Notes: generated from the letters alone by a model not told the origin. DNA of 64,000 nucleotides from Listeria weihenstephanensis (GCF_003534205.1 NZ_CP011102.1:3050036-3114035), one strand, 5' to 3'; shown: positions 31,431-41,887, counted from the stretch's first letter. Translations and numbers: made by a program.

Positions 31431-33548
31431 CTAATTTTTCTTTCTTCGTACTAGATATACCGTAGCACCTAAGACACTGAATACTCCTGAATACCACATA
31501 AATAAATTTCTACTATCACCTGTAAATGGTAATTTAACTGTCGTGCTTCCTGATGATTTGGATATGTCGGGACCTGCTGTTGTACTAGGCGTACTAGGTT
31601 TTTCCGAATCCTCCTCTATTGGTTTCACTGTAATCGGTACAATAGGAGTCACAGGACGTCCTGGAAATGGAGGTTTTATTGGATTTATTGGCTTCACTGG
31701 GGGCACAATAATGCTTGGTATTTCCTTCTCCCATGTCGCATATAACACCAAATTCTCTAGAGTATCATAACTTTCTCCTGACAAATAGCTGATTCCCGAA
31801 CCATCCGCCGCCGTATTCCAAGCTATAAATGTATATCCTTTTCGTTGCATGTCCTCTCCATGCGCAATCAAAACGGGTGAATTATCTATACTGAAAGGGG
31901 TTACTTCAGGTAATTTACTCGTCGCATCTGCTCCATTTCCTTCATAGGTTACTGTATAAACAGATTTCTTCCAGTTTGAATGCAAAATTAGTGATTCATT
32001 TGGCATCGTATCTTGTTCGAAATTCCATAATCGTGAAGAAACGCCTTCCCCCACAAACCAACCTAAAAAATCATACCCTAATTTTGTCGGATTTGTTGGT
32101 TCTACTACACTTTCTCCCGGAAATATACTCTGAGTTGGTGTTTGTGATGATGCTTCATCGGAATCAAAAGTAACTGTCTGATTCAAAACAAAGGTATAAG
32201 ATACAAATACCGTTCCTGAAAAGCGCTCCGTGCTATCAACAAAAGAGAAATCGACTTTCTCTGCTCCCGTTAACTCATTAAAAACCACTTGATTCTTCAT
32301 GGCATCATAATAACTTGGAACATTAGGGTGAGACCATGGTTTGATATTGGTTACACTCATGTTCCTGTCATCTATAATTGGATTATGAACTTTCAGCATC
32401 CCCTCTTGGTTCGAGTACTGCATAGGGAGTGTTATATATTGACTTTGTATATTCAGATTCTGCCGTTCTTCAAATCGTGCTACATTACTTATATTTGTAA
32501 TCTCATTATTCTGCACCCATATTTCCACATTATCTGGCAATACATTGACAAAACTAGCATCAGTGAGTTTATTTGCACCAACACCTAAGTATTTCAGCTT
32601 ATTGAGACTTGTTAGCGAGCCTACAGATGTAATCTGGTTTATCCCTACTTCTAGTCTTTCCAGTGATGTCACTGCCGCTAAGGGCATCATATCCGTTATC
32701 TGATTCCTTAATAGCTCCAAAGTTCGTAACTTCGGCAATCCACTCAAAGGCGTCACGTCCTGTATCTGATTATCCTCCATCTGCAAATAATCCAACTTCA
32801 CAAGACCTTTCAATGGTGTTACATCCTCAATCTTGTTCTTATTCAGCGTGACATGCTCTAATTGCGATAATTCTTTCATAAAATCCAGCGTTGTTATTTG
32901 ATTTTTGTCACCCAATAGCCATGTTAATTTCGTCAAATCTCCTATCGGTGAGAAGTCAGTTGTTTGGATATTTTGAAAATCCAAAAAAATTAGTTCTGGT
33001 ACTTCTTTTAAAAGGCTTAGATCTTGAATAGCATTATTTCTGATATCGAGATATTCTAATTTCGGAAGATACTTCAAAAAATCGAGCGAAGTTATCCCAC
33101 AGCCATCTAAATCCAAACCGTATAACCCTGGTATTTTCTCTAAAGAACTCAGATCAGTAATACCTGTACTCCCACTAAAATCAATTGACTCCAAATTAGG
33201 TAAATTCTCAATCCCTTCAAAATCTATATTACTATCTGCCAAAATACGCAACCCAGTGATAGTCGATAATTTCTCATAACTCACATCCCATGACGTATAG
33301 GAATCTAGTGCCTGTGCAGCCGCAAGAGCAAGCCGGAAATCTGCAGGAAACCACTCTCTAAAAGATTTTTTTTCGGATGGGTCGGGGGTTGTTAACTTCT
33401 CTGCGTTTACTTTTTTAGATTCGGATGTTTCTAGCAATTCTCCTGTTAGCGCTTCCTTATCTTCTCCAAAAACGGAAAGCGGCGCTACTACCAATGCCAG
33501 TGTTAAACTGCACATTGTGATTTTCAGCCATTTGTGATTTTTGTTCAT
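31431..33548 (-). CDS. Internalin-like LPXTG surface protein with leucine-rich repeats
   Basis: 705-residue sortase-anchored surface protein. It has a signal peptide (about 1-29, ending VAPLSVFG-ED), an N-cap (about 55-90) and about ten 22-residue LRRs (about 95-330, LxxLxxLxLxxNxIxDxxPL pattern). An inter-repeat Ig-like region (about 335-440) follows, then two InlB B-type repeats (about 445-600, GYDFLGWF and GYTFIAWNT, each ending in W), a Pro-rich spacer and LPFTGD with a hydrophobic helix and RRKKN tail. This is the internalin architecture used to bind host or other surfaces. ATG at 33548 is 7 bases after AGGAG. No PrfA box is visible upstream. The 33549-33796 gap holds no other gene. Confidence 0.93.
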   Translation of the reverse strand: MNKNHKWLKITMCSLTLALVVAPLSVFGEDKEALTGELLETSESKKVNAEKLTTPDPSEKKSFREWFPADFRLALAAAQALDSYTSWDVSYEKLSTITGLRILADSNIDFEGIENLPNLESIDFSGSTGITDLSSLEKIPGLYGLDLDGCGITSLDFLKYLPKLEYLDIRNNAIQDLSLLKEVPELIFLDFQNIQTTDFSPIGDLTKLTWLLGDKNQITTLDFMKELSQLEHVTLNKNKIEDVTPLKGLVKLDYLQMEDNQIQDVTPLSGLPKLRTLELLRNQITDMMPLAAVTSLERLEVGINQITSVGSLTSLNKLKYLGVGANKLTDASFVNVLPDNVEIWVQNNEITNISNVARFEERQNLNIQSQYITLPMQYSNQEGMLKVHNPIIDDRNMSVTNIKPWSHPNVPSYYDAMKNQVVFNELTGAEKVDFSFVDSTERFSGTVFVSYTFVLNQTVTFDSDEASSQTPTQSIFPGESVVEPTNPTKLGYDFLGWFVGEGVSSRLWNFEQDTMPNESLILHSNWKKSVYTVTYEGNGADATSKLPEVTPFSIDNSPVLIAHGEDMQRKGYTFIAWNTAADGSGISYLSGESYDTLENLVLYATWEKEIPSIIVPPVKPINPIKPPFPGRPVTPIVPITVKPIEEDSEKPSTPSTTAGPDISKSSGSTTVKLPFTGDSRNLFMWYSGVFSVLGATVYLVRRKKN

Positions 33549-33796
33549 TCCTTCACTCCTCTTTACTACTTTTCTATCTATTTCCAATTATATTAGAGTG
33601 AAATTCGCTACACAATAGCAAAAATGGCTGATATTGGATATAACGGCTTTAAATCCCTTTTTTATTTAGAATGTGATTTTATTTACCTATGCTATTGAAT
33701 TAAACTGCTTTATACGATCATTTTAAATATGTCTAAAGAATGTACGATATAGGCTGTAAGTTAGCGCTTAGGTTAAAGATTTATGACTACATAATA

Positions 33797-33825
33797 AAAA
33801 TCCCTACTCTCGCAAGCAGGGATTC
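33797..33825 (-). terminator. Terminator of pucG
   Basis: Arms AATCCCTGCT and AGTAGGGATT with a T-run on the minus strand, directly after the stop. Confidence 0.85.
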
Positions 33826-33835
33826 TTCATCGTAT

Positions 33836-35047
33836 TTAATTCTCGCTATAAAATTTCAACGCGGCTTGTGCTGCTTCGCCTTTTGCGATTTTGCCGCCGT
33901 GGAATGTGATCGAGGCTTCTAGAGCGTTCAGTGTATGCAGAACATTCTCTTTGCGGCTGCTAAAGCCCATGTTTCCGATGCGCCAAATCTTGCCAGCAAG
34001 GAAACCGAATGAACTCGCGATTTCGACGCCGTAATGGTGCAGTAATGTCGCACGAACGGCTTCTCCGTCAACGCCTTCTGGGATATTCACGCAGGTTACG
34101 GTCGGCATTTTCGTCGCCATATCGCCGAATAGCGTTAAGCCCATTGCATTCAAACCGGTCATCATTGCTTTTTCGTGCTTGCGGTGACGGGCAAAACGGT
34201 TTTCCAGGCCTTCTTCGTGAACGATTCTTAAGCCCTCACGTAGCGCATAAATCATCGTTGTCATTTCTGTGTGGTGATTGATATGCTTTGGTCCCCAGTA
34301 CTGCTGAATTTGGCTGAGGTCTAAGTAGTTACTCGAAATGAAGCGGTCGTTTCGGATGTCTTTTGTTAATCCGAGTTCGACTTGGTAACGGGATGCGAGG
34401 ATTTTCTCGACTTTTGCGTTGTAGGTTACTGGTGCCATTCCTGTTGGGACGCTGAGGCATTTCTGGGTTCCAGCAACGGCAATGTCCACTCCCCACGCGT
34501 CTGTTTGGAAGTCTGCACCGGTAAATGTAGCTACGGCATCAACCATGAATAGGACGTCGTTTTCTTTACAAAATAGGCCGATTTCTTTTAGGTCTTGCAT
34601 TTGGCCCGTGGATGTTTCACCGTGAACCATGATCAACATTTTTGGATTGTAGGCTTTGATTTCGTCGATAACTGCTTTAGGTTCGAAAACGGTGCCCCAT
34701 TCTTGCTCGATGATTTTGACTTCTGCTCCTGCGCGCTGGGCTAGTTCTGCCATTAAGTAGCCAAAACGGCCAAATGATGGGACAAGTACTTTGTCGCCAG
34801 GTTCGATAATCCCACAAACGGCTGCTTCAAGTCCCGCGCGGGCAGTGCCATCAACGGCGAGCGCCCACTCGTTTTCTGTTTGGAAAGGCATTTTTAAAAG
34901 GTTCGTTACGTCGTTCATCATTGCGAAAAATTCTGGATCGTATTGTCCTAAAATTGGTGTGCTCATTGCTCGCAACACGCGTGGTTCGGCTTCTACTGGG
35001 CCGGGAGTCATAATTGTTCGAATCGATGCTTGTAATTCTTTTACCAT
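33836..35047 (-). CDS. pucG: (S)-ureidoglycine-glyoxylate aminotransferase, PucG-like
   Basis: PLP-dependent class V aminotransferase, 403 residues. The N-terminal TPGPVEAEPRVL and the PLP-lysine segment AVAGTQKCLSVPTG (about 196-209) with VDAVATFTG are as in the alanine-glyoxylate/ureidoglycine group. PucG in B. subtilis transfers the amino group of ureidoglycine to glyoxylate during purine catabolism; the allantoin genes and adjacent pucR support this over a serine-glyoxylate role. ATG at 35047 follows GGAGGA by 7 bases. Divergent from pucR. Confidence 0.85.
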   Translation of the reverse strand: MVKELQASIRTIMTPGPVEAEPRVLRAMSTPILGQYDPEFFAMMNDVTNLLKMPFQTENEWALAVDGTARAGLEAAVCGIIEPGDKVLVPSFGRFGYLMAELAQRAGAEVKIIEQEWGTVFEPKAVIDEIKAYNPKMLIMVHGETSTGQMQDLKEIGLFCKENDVLFMVDAVATFTGADFQTDAWGVDIAVAGTQKCLSVPTGMAPVTYNAKVEKILASRYQVELGLTKDIRNDRFISSNYLDLSQIQQYWGPKHINHHTEMTTMIYALREGLRIVHEEGLENRFARHRKHEKAMMTGLNAMGLTLFGDMATKMPTVTCVNIPEGVDGEAVRATLLHHYGVEIASSFGFLAGKIWRIGNMGFSSRKENVLHTLNALEASITFHGGKIAKGEAAQAALKFYSEN

Positions 35048-35077
35048 AATAGGTTCCTCCTCCATGATTGAAAAAGA

Positions 35078-35152
35078 GCGGCCGATCGTTTATGTATATT
35101 TATTCACAACATTACTTGGGAATTCATCATACACTCTCCATTGACCGACCGC
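35078..35152. promoter_or_regulatory. Inverted pair between pucG and pucR, possible operator
   Basis: GCGGCCGATCG (35078-35088) and the reverse of GCGGTCGGTCA (35142-35152) match at 8 of 11 positions in inverted orientation within the divergent promoter region. Binding by PucR is only a guess. Confidence 0.3.
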
Positions 35153-35374
35153 CACAATAGCTATGCTTCTAATTTTATTTTAAGATAATTCCAAACAGGA
35201 AACATTAGTCATAAAGCATGAAAAGGCGATGTTGTTTTGTTCATAGTAGACAACGTTATTGGACGACAAATGTTGCCTGGATATAGTACAATGATAGGGA
35301 GTACAGTAGTTTTTATCGAACGTTAAACTTTGGTGTGGTGCGCTTTCGTGCCTGCCAAACAAGGGGGTTTTTCT

Positions 35375-36994
35375 ATGACAACAATGTCTGAACTACTATT
35401 AACGCCACGATTTTCTAATATTGAAGTGATAAATGCCGAGGCTGATTTGGAGAATTTGGTGGATACGATTGAGATATCGGAAACGCCTGATATTGTCGCT
35501 TATTTGCCTAAAAATACGTTTTTGCTCACGACTGCGATGGCTTTTCAGGATGATCCAGAGGCGCTTTGTAAATTGATTGAAGATTTGCATCGTTTGCCTG
35601 CTGCAGGGCTCGGGATTAAGTTGGGGCGTTTTATTGATACGCTTGATCCGATGGTGATCGCGACGGCGAACCGCTTGAAGTTCCCGATTTTGAAGATTCC
35701 GCTGACGGTGACGCTGGGCACGATTTCGCATCAATTATTATCTTATATTTGGGACCATCAGACGGAGAAATTCCATTATGCGATTGATATTCAACAGAAG
35801 TTTTCAAAAATGATGATCAAGGGTGCGTCTCTTCAGTCGTTGATTCAGAATTTGGGTGGTATTTTGAAGCGGCCGGTGGTGCTCATTAATCCGTTTTTGG
35901 AGGTTGTGGCGAGTACGCAGCATTTTAAACAGCCGAGTTATGCCACAACGCTTGATGATATTCATGAGAAATTAAAAAAAACGCCGGAGCTTTCGAGTGA
36001 AATGACGTTTTTGTTGGAAGATGATACGTTGTTGATTTCGGTTTTCCCAGTGAAAGTGACGACGTATTATCCGTATTTCCTGGTGATTTTGAAGGCGGAT
36101 CAGATTCCGTATCCGTTCTCGCAGCTCGCGATTGAGCAGGCGAACACGATTATTTCGTTTACGATTTATAAGAATCAGAAGTTGGCGGAGAGTAATCGGA
36201 CGTTGCGCGGTAAATTTTTTACAAAGTTGTTGGAAAAAGGTGAGGATGATGCGGAATATACGCGGAACTTGCTGGATTATGGGAAAAGTTATGGGCTGTT
36301 GCCTTCTGATTATTATCGGTGTTTAGTCGCTGGGATTGATGAGAGTTCGATGGCGCTGAAGAATTTGACGTTGCAGGAAGAGGTTTATTCGCTGACGTAC
36401 GAGTGGTTGGAGCGGGAATTGCACCGGAATTTTGAGAGCGCTTTGATTTTTCCGCACCCGACGGAGGATAAGTTTATTATTTTGTTGCAGCAGCATGAAG
36501 CGGACTTGAAAGAACGGCTGGTGGCGATTCAGACGGCGCTTGATCGGTTGTTCCCGATTTCGATTTCTTTTGCGGCGGGCAATGAGGTGTATGAGACGGC
36601 TTCGATTCATTATTCTTATATGGAGGCTGTGGATACGTATCGGCAAAGCGAGAAGGATCACTATCATTCGTTTGTGCATTTTTATGAGTCGAAGGGAATT
36701 ATGGAGTTGATGCAGTTTATTCCGGTGGAGCAGATTCAGCATTTTTGTTTGTTCACGTTGAAGACGCTGGCCTACCCGCAAAATGAGATGCATCAGGAGT
36801 TGCGGCGGACGTTGCAGGTGTATTTGAGTTGTCAATGTGAGATTACGGAGACGGCGAAACAGCTTTATATTCATCGGAATACGGTGAAGTATAGGATTGC
36901 GAAATGTGCGGCGTTGCTCGATCATCCGATTACGCATGCGGATTTTTCGCTGAAGTTGCGGTTGGCGTTGTTGTTGTCGGATAAAAAAGGTTGA
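35375..36994 (+). CDS. pucR: PucR-family purine catabolism regulator
   Basis: 539-residue transcription factor. The N-terminal PucR domain (about 1-120, MSELLLTPRFSNIEVINAE) is followed by a GGDEF-like middle region and a C-terminal HTH (about 480-535, CEITETAKQLYIHRNTVKYR). In B. subtilis PucR activates purine degradation genes during nitrogen limitation, with allantoin-type inducers. ATG at 35375 lies 7 bases after AAGGGGG. It is divergent from pucG and probably controls it together with pucI-allB 8 kb away. Confidence 0.9.
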   Translation: MTTMSELLLTPRFSNIEVINAEADLENLVDTIEISETPDIVAYLPKNTFLLTTAMAFQDDPEALCKLIEDLHRLPAAGLGIKLGRFIDTLDPMVIATANRLKFPILKIPLTVTLGTISHQLLSYIWDHQTEKFHYAIDIQQKFSKMMIKGASLQSLIQNLGGILKRPVVLINPFLEVVASTQHFKQPSYATTLDDIHEKLKKTPELSSEMTFLLEDDTLLISVFPVKVTTYYPYFLVILKADQIPYPFSQLAIEQANTIISFTIYKNQKLAESNRTLRGKFFTKLLEKGEDDAEYTRNLLDYGKSYGLLPSDYYRCLVAGIDESSMALKNLTLQEEVYSLTYEWLERELHRNFESALIFPHPTEDKFIILLQQHEADLKERLVAIQTALDRLFPISISFAAGNEVYETASIHYSYMEAVDTYRQSEKDHYHSFVHFYESKGIMELMQFIPVEQIQHFCLFTLKTLAYPQNEMHQELRRTLQVYLSCQCEITETAKQLYIHRNTVKYRIAKCAALLDHPITHADFSLKLRLALLLSDKKG

Positions 36995-37018
36995 GCTAGG
37001 AATTTCTAGCTCAACCTT
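36987..37018. terminator. Terminator overlapping the pucR stop codon
   Basis: Arms AAGGTTGAGCTAG and CTAGCTCAACCTT followed by T's; the TGA stop of pucR lies inside the left arm. The stretch 37025-37265 shows two related segments (CAACAGCCAGC at 37030 and 37147) but no gene. Confidence 0.92.
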
Positions 37019-37265
37019 TTTTGATATTCAGCGCCAACAGCCAGCGTCTTTTGCTGAATTAGAGCTTTGTTTTTTATTGAAGTTCTGGAATTTAGAGAAG
37101 GTATGGTCTCGGATTCTGGTATTAGTTTATGCTCAGCGCCTTCGGATCTAGCTTCAACAGCCAGCCTCTCGGAATTTTCGGTGCCTCCGCAAAAAACAAA
37201 AAAGGTTTTTCACTACGCCCCCTAACAAATTCTGTCGAGGCTAACGGGCTGTTTCCGCTCTTCAG

Positions 37266-37598
<333 letters not shown>

Positions 37599-37708
37599 TT
37601 ACATCCCCTTATACATGTTTTTTCTTTATTATATCAGAAAATTTTAGAAAGCTTTACTAATAAAACCTCGTTGGCGAAGCGTTTTTTCTACATATATAAC
37701 ACTTGATG

Positions 37709-38335
37709 TTAGCTTATTTTTGCTTGGATTCGCTCGAAAATATCTGCGACGATTTCTTCAATGGTTCGCGTGGCATCAATGATTTCAATACGTTCTGGGA
37801 ACATGTCGCGAACGGTCTCATAGCCAGCTTGTACTTTGTTATGGAATGTCACATCTTCCATGTCTAAACGGTTGACTTCACGGCCTTTGTTCGCGGCTAT
37901 CCTTGCCAAACCGACGTCTGCTGGAACATCTAGATAAAACGTTACATCTGGCATTGTATCTTCCACGGCAAACTGATTTATTTTCAAAACTTCGTCAATC
38001 CCGATATCGCGTCCAACACCTTGATAGGCAAGTGAACTATCGATAAAGCGATCGCACAAAACTACATTTCCTTCTGCCAATGCTGGGCGGATAAGTTCTA
38101 CGACGTGCTGCCGTCTCGCGCCTGCAATGAGTAAAGCTTCGGTTTTTGCGTCCATTCTGCTGTCGAGATCGTTCAGGAAAATTTCTCGTACGACATCTGA
38201 AATCTTGCTGCCTCCGGGTTCTCTTGTTTTTACAAACTGGATTCCTGCTTCTTCTAAACGCTCTGCTAAACGTGTGCCGACCGTTGTTTTTCCCGATCCG
38301 TCTGGACCTTCTAACGTGATAAAAATACCGCTCAT
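37709..38335 (-). CDS. tmk: Thymidylate kinase
   Basis: Phosphorylates dTMP to dTDP. 208 residues, P-loop [11 protein letters not shown] (about 8-18), DR(Y/F) motif in [13 protein letters not shown], and the LID region TRTIEEIV near the end. ATG at 38335 follows AAGGATGG; the open frame to 38392 extends past the normal N-terminus and is rejected. Confidence 0.95.
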   Translation of the reverse strand: MSGIFITLEGPDGSGKTTVGTRLAERLEEAGIQFVKTREPGGSKISDVVREIFLNDLDSRMDAKTEALLIAGARRQHVVELIRPALAEGNVVLCDRFIDSSLAYQGVGRDIGIDEVLKINQFAVEDTMPDVTFYLDVPADVGLARIAANKGREVNRLDMEDVTFHNKVQAGYETVRDMFPERIEIIDATRTIEEIVADIFERIQAKIS

Positions 38336-38403
38336 TTTTGTTACCATCCTTATTCGTTTTCTTAGTTCTAAGCATACCATGAACTGGCGCAAAACGCTTA
38401 TAT

Positions 38404-39753
38404 TTATATGAAAATTTTCAGCTTGTCTTTGTGGAGCTTTTCACCGCCTTGGTAGTGGTGTTTTTTAACTGACAAAAGTATTTCGATATGGGCTGTTGTT
38501 ATTTTTTCACCGATTAAAATAATTGGGATTCCCGGGGGATAGGGAATGACCATTTCCGCTGCTGTTTTGCCGATTGCATTTTCGAGTGTTTCAAAACGGG
38601 TTGGGCGAGTTATGTCGCGAGCTGAAATTTTTGTGATTAAGTTCGGTGCTGGTAATTCGACAAAGTCATTAGCATCAAAGCTTAACGAGACTTTGGGTGG
38701 TAGAAATTCCATGCCATTTTTGATTAGAGGCAATATTAATAATACATTATTGGCATCGGCGAGCTCTGGAAAATATCCAATCTGTTCGAAGATTTCTTGT
38801 AGCGCGAAGCCTGATAAACCGTCTTTGCGAACGATGAATTTTAGTGGATCATCGGGCGTGATGACGGTGAGCTCGTTTTCGCGTAACCACTGAAGCCAAT
38901 CTGCTCGCATTTTTTGAAACGCTTCGGCATCTTTTTCCGTGTAATTGGCCACGTAATGACGCGCGTAATCGAGTGAGGCCATGATTAAATAGGACGGGCT
39001 GCTTGATTGCAACATTTGCAGATAGCGCGGGATCTCGGCTAATTCGTCGCGCCATTTTGGTATATGTAAATAGGATCCCATCGTTAAGGCTGGTAGGGTT
39101 TTATGCGCGGAATGGACGACAACATCAGCGCCGAGCTCGATTGCTGAGGCTGGGAATAATGACTTGTCCGCTTCAAAATGAGCTCCGTGCGCCTCGTCCA
39201 CGAGTACGAGTGCGCCAAATTCTCGGCATGTCGCGATGCAAGTTGCGAGGTCAAAACCAAAACCGTAGTAGCTTGGATAGGTAAACACGACGGCGCGAAT
39301 TGTCTCCATTTGCAAGGCTTCGCGTAGTAGCGCGGCTTCGATACCGTTCGCCGTCCCTGTCTGTGATTCCTTTTGCGTCGCCAAATAAATCGCGTGGACG
39401 CCCGCCAAATCTAGCGCGTGCATTACTGATTTATGGCAATCACGCGAGACTATGACCGTATCGCCGCGCTTACAAGTTCCTAGAATCATCGCCAAATTGC
39501 CGACAGTGGACCCGTTCACTAACATGTAACTTTGATCAGAATCGTAACACGTCGCGAGTAACTGTTGTGCCTCAAGAATCGCGCCTTCTGGGTGGTGCAG
39601 ATCGTCCAACCCTGAAACCTCGGTCAAATCATGACGCAAAACCTCGCGATATTTTTCGGGGAACAGCAATCCATTTTTATGACCGGGAACATGTAGCGAA
39701 CGGTTTCCCGCGTGGTTCCGCAAAGCATCTACTACCGGCATCTTTTTTTGCAT
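38404..39753 (-). CDS. Orn/Lys/Arg decarboxylase family protein (YaaO-like)
   Basis: PLP fold type I basic amino acid decarboxylase, 449 residues. The N-terminal [10 protein letters not shown], the PLP-phosphate region [21 protein letters not shown], and the Schiff-base lysine in [13 protein letters not shown] (about 218) are intact. The substrate (lysine or arginine) cannot be told. It is next to tmk, as yaaO is in B. subtilis. ATG at 39753, 6 bases after GGAGAG. Confidence 0.9.
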   Translation of the reverse strand: MQKKMPVVDALRNHAGNRSLHVPGHKNGLLFPEKYREVLRHDLTEVSGLDDLHHPEGAILEAQQLLATCYDSDQSYMLVNGSTVGNLAMILGTCKRGDTVIVSRDCHKSVMHALDLAGVHAIYLATQKESQTGTANGIEAALLREALQMETIRAVVFTYPSYYGFGFDLATCIATCREFGALVLVDEAHGAHFEADKSLFPASAIELGADVVVHSAHKTLPALTMGSYLHIPKWRDELAEIPRYLQMLQSSSPSYLIMASLDYARHYVANYTEKDAEAFQKMRADWLQWLRENELTVITPDDPLKFIVRKDGLSGFALQEIFEQIGYFPELADANNVLLILPLIKNGMEFLPPKVSLSFDANDFVELPAPNLITKISARDITRPTRFETLENAIGKTAAEMVIPYPPGIPIILIGEKITTAHIEILLSVKKHHYQGGEKLHKDKLKIFI

Positions 39754-39860
39754 GCTAATCTCTCCAATCTTCTTCCCATACATTGTATCATAACGTTTAA
39801 CCTCCCACCATCAAGGGAATTTTATATATAGAAACTAAAATCAAGGAGGAGATATTTCAA

Positions 39861-40853
39861 ATGAAAAAAATTCTAAATGAAGTAGATCAAGCCGTGGAGC
39901 AAATGGTGGAAGGTCTCGTCAAAACGCATGGCGATCTTATTTATCGGGTGGAGGGCACGCGCGTGATTGCTCGTAACGATGTGCGTCCTTTAAAAGTCGG
40001 CCTCGTTAGCGGCGGCGGTTCTGGTCACGAGCCTGCGCATGCGGGTTATGTTGGTCGTGGGATGCTTAGCGCCGCTGTTTGTGGTGACGTTTTCACATCG
40101 CCAACTCCGGATCAAATTTTAGAAGGTATTAAAGCGGCTGACCAAGGAAAAGGCGTTCTCCTGATCGTGAAAAATTATACGGGTGATGTGATGAATTTCG
40201 AAATGGCGGCGGAACTTGCGGAGGCGGAAGATATTGAAGTCGCGTCGGTCCTCGTCAATGATGATATCGCCGTAGAGGATAGCTCGTTTACCACTGGGCG
40301 ACGTGGCGTGGCAGGAACTGTTCTGGTTCACAAAATCGTTGGCGCAGCAGCAGAGGCCGGTGCATCCCTCCCTGAGCTCCAAGCGCTTGGTGAAAAAGTC
40401 GTGGCTTCTGTCAAAACGATTGGCGCGGCTTTGTCTGCTGGAACTGTTCCCGAAGTTGGGCATCGTGGCTTTGAGCTTCCTGAAGATGAGATTGAAGTTG
40501 GCGTTGGGATTCACGGTGAGCCTGGATCTAGTCGCGAAAAAGTGATGACTTCGCATGAACTCGCAAATTTACTTTTTGCACGGATTAACGCAGAACTGAG
40601 ACTTGGCACGGAGGATAAGATCGTCGTCCTCGTCAATGGGATGGGCGCGACGCCACTTATGGAGCAGTATATTTTCACAAACGATGTGCATAATGTCGTC
40701 GCGGCGCACGGTATTCCGATTGCCAAAACGATGGTTGGTGACTTCATGACATCGCTTGATATGAGCGGATTATCCTTGACAGTTTTAAAATTAACGGATG
40801 AAAAATGGCTGAATATGTTGAACTTCCCGGTCGAAACTAGCGCGTGGAAATAG
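39861..40853 (+). CDS. dhaK: Dihydroxyacetone kinase subunit DhaK
   Basis: 330 residues; binds dihydroxyacetone covalently through a His. It has GLVSGGGSGHEPAHAGYVG (about 49-67) with the substrate-binding region, and LIVKNYTGDVMNFEMA. It works with DhaL (ADP-bearing) and DhaM (PTS phosphate donor) in the PEP-dependent system. First gene of a rightward dhaKLM operon; ATG after AAGGAGG. Confidence 0.95.
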   Translation: MKKILNEVDQAVEQMVEGLVKTHGDLIYRVEGTRVIARNDVRPLKVGLVSGGGSGHEPAHAGYVGRGMLSAAVCGDVFTSPTPDQILEGIKAADQGKGVLLIVKNYTGDVMNFEMAAELAEAEDIEVASVLVNDDIAVEDSSFTTGRRGVAGTVLVHKIVGAAAEAGASLPELQALGEKVVASVKTIGAALSAGTVPEVGHRGFELPEDEIEVGVGIHGEPGSSREKVMTSHELANLLFARINAELRLGTEDKIVVLVNGMGATPLMEQYIFTNDVHNVVAAHGIPIAKTMVGDFMTSLDMSGLSLTVLKLTDEKWLNMLNFPVETSAWK

Positions 40854-40864
40854 GAGGAATGACG

Positions 40865-41461
40865 ATGACTTATAATAATAAATGGGCGATAAAGTGGCTG
40901 ACTGATTTTAGTGATAGCGTTATTGAGAATAAGCAATTATTGAGCGATTTGGATCAGGCGATTGGCGACGGTGATCATGGTATTAATATGGCGCGTGGCC
41001 TCACGGAGCTCAAAAAAGCGCTTGCTGAGAAGGAACCTGAGAGTGTGAAAGATGCATTCAAAACGGCGGGCATGACGATTCTTAGCAAGGTTGGCGGCGC
41101 ATCTGGTCCGCTATATGGTAGTGCTTTTCTTGCGATGAGTAAGGCTGTGGAAACCGATCCACTGAGCGAAACGGATCTGATCGAAGCACTTGAAGCAGGG
41201 CTGGCTGGCATCGAACACCGCGGCAAATCTCATGCTGGCGAAAAAACGATGATCGACGTATGGGAGCCTGTGATTAACGCACTGCGCCAAGATGATCTGA
41301 CGAGCGATGTCATCGAAGCGGCCCTTCAAAAAACGAAAGACTTGAAAGCAACAAAAGGCCGTGCCGCATATCTTGGCGATCGTTCTGTCGGCCATCTTGA
41401 TCCTGGCGCCTACTCATCCGCGCTACTTTTCCGCGCTTTCCTTGCACAGGAGGACAAATAA
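40865..41461 (+). CDS. dhaL: Dihydroxyacetone kinase subunit DhaL
   Basis: 198 residues; carries ADP as a permanent cofactor. The magnesium-binding Asp cluster is in DLDQAIGDGDHGINMARG (about 29-46), with the conserved GGASGPLYG and GKSHAGEKTMIDVWEP. ATG at 40865 is 7 bases after AGGAGG, which overlaps the dhaK stop; an ATG at 40859 is too close to the site. Confidence 0.95.
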   Translation: MTYNNKWAIKWLTDFSDSVIENKQLLSDLDQAIGDGDHGINMARGLTELKKALAEKEPESVKDAFKTAGMTILSKVGGASGPLYGSAFLAMSKAVETDPLSETDLIEALEAGLAGIEHRGKSHAGEKTMIDVWEPVINALRQDDLTSDVIEAALQKTKDLKATKGRAAYLGDRSVGHLDPGAYSSALLFRAFLAQEDK

Positions 41462-41836
41462 ATGACGAAAAAATATGGTATCGTGATCATCTCCCATTCC
41501 GCTGATGTTGCGTACGGTGTTCACCAAATCATCAAAGAAGTCGCGCAGGACGTTGCGATCACGCATGCTGGTGGAACTGATGATGGGGAAATTGGTACGA
41601 GTTTTGAGAAAGTAAGTATCGCTTTTGAGACGAATGAAGCTGATCATATCTATGCTTTTTACGATCTTGGTAGCGCAAAAATGAATATCGAAACGGTGAT
41701 GGAAATCTCGGATAAGGAAATTCTTCTGTTTGATGTTCCGATTTTGGAAGGTGCCTACGTAACCGCAGCTCAGCTCCAAATGGACGAAAGCATCGACGTG
41801 ATTAACGCGAATTTAAAAACGATTATTGTAAAATAA
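41462..41836 (+). CDS. dhaM: PTS-dependent dihydroxyacetone kinase phosphotransferase DhaM
   Basis: 124-residue EIIA(Man)-like protein with the phosphorylated His in IVIISHSADVAYGV (about 11) and THAGGTDDGEIGTS. Only the EIIA-like domain is present, with no HPr or EI-like extensions, as in other Firmicutes. It starts one base after the dhaL stop and is followed by a strong terminator. Confidence 0.95.
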   Translation: MTKKYGIVIISHSADVAYGVHQIIKEVAQDVAITHAGGTDDGEIGTSFEKVSIAFETNEADHIYAFYDLGSAKMNIETVMEISDKEILLFDVPILEGAYVTAAQLQMDESIDVINANLKTIIVK

Positions 41837-41839
41837 AAA

Positions 41840-41878
41840 ATGGCGCGAACTACTCTAATTTTCAGTAGTCTGCGCCAT
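41840..41878. terminator. Bidirectional terminator between dhaM and rpsN2
   Basis: Arms AATGGCGCGAACTACT and AGTAGTCTGCGCCATT with flanking A and T runs between convergent genes. Confidence 0.92.
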
Positions 41879-41887
41879 TTTTCTTGT

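Noticed and set aside
33549-33835. PrfA box upstream of the internalin-like gene
   Set aside because: No sequence close to the TTAACA-x2-TGTTAA palindrome was found.
36323-36937. 204-codon leftward frame inside pucR
   Set aside because: A shadow of pucR caused by codon bias; Arg/Leu/His-rich and without expression signals.
37025-37265. A gene or sixth copy of the palindromic element between pucR and pstA
   Set aside because: It has two short related segments (CAACAGCCAGC) but no good frame, and neither the type A nor type B ends or centre.
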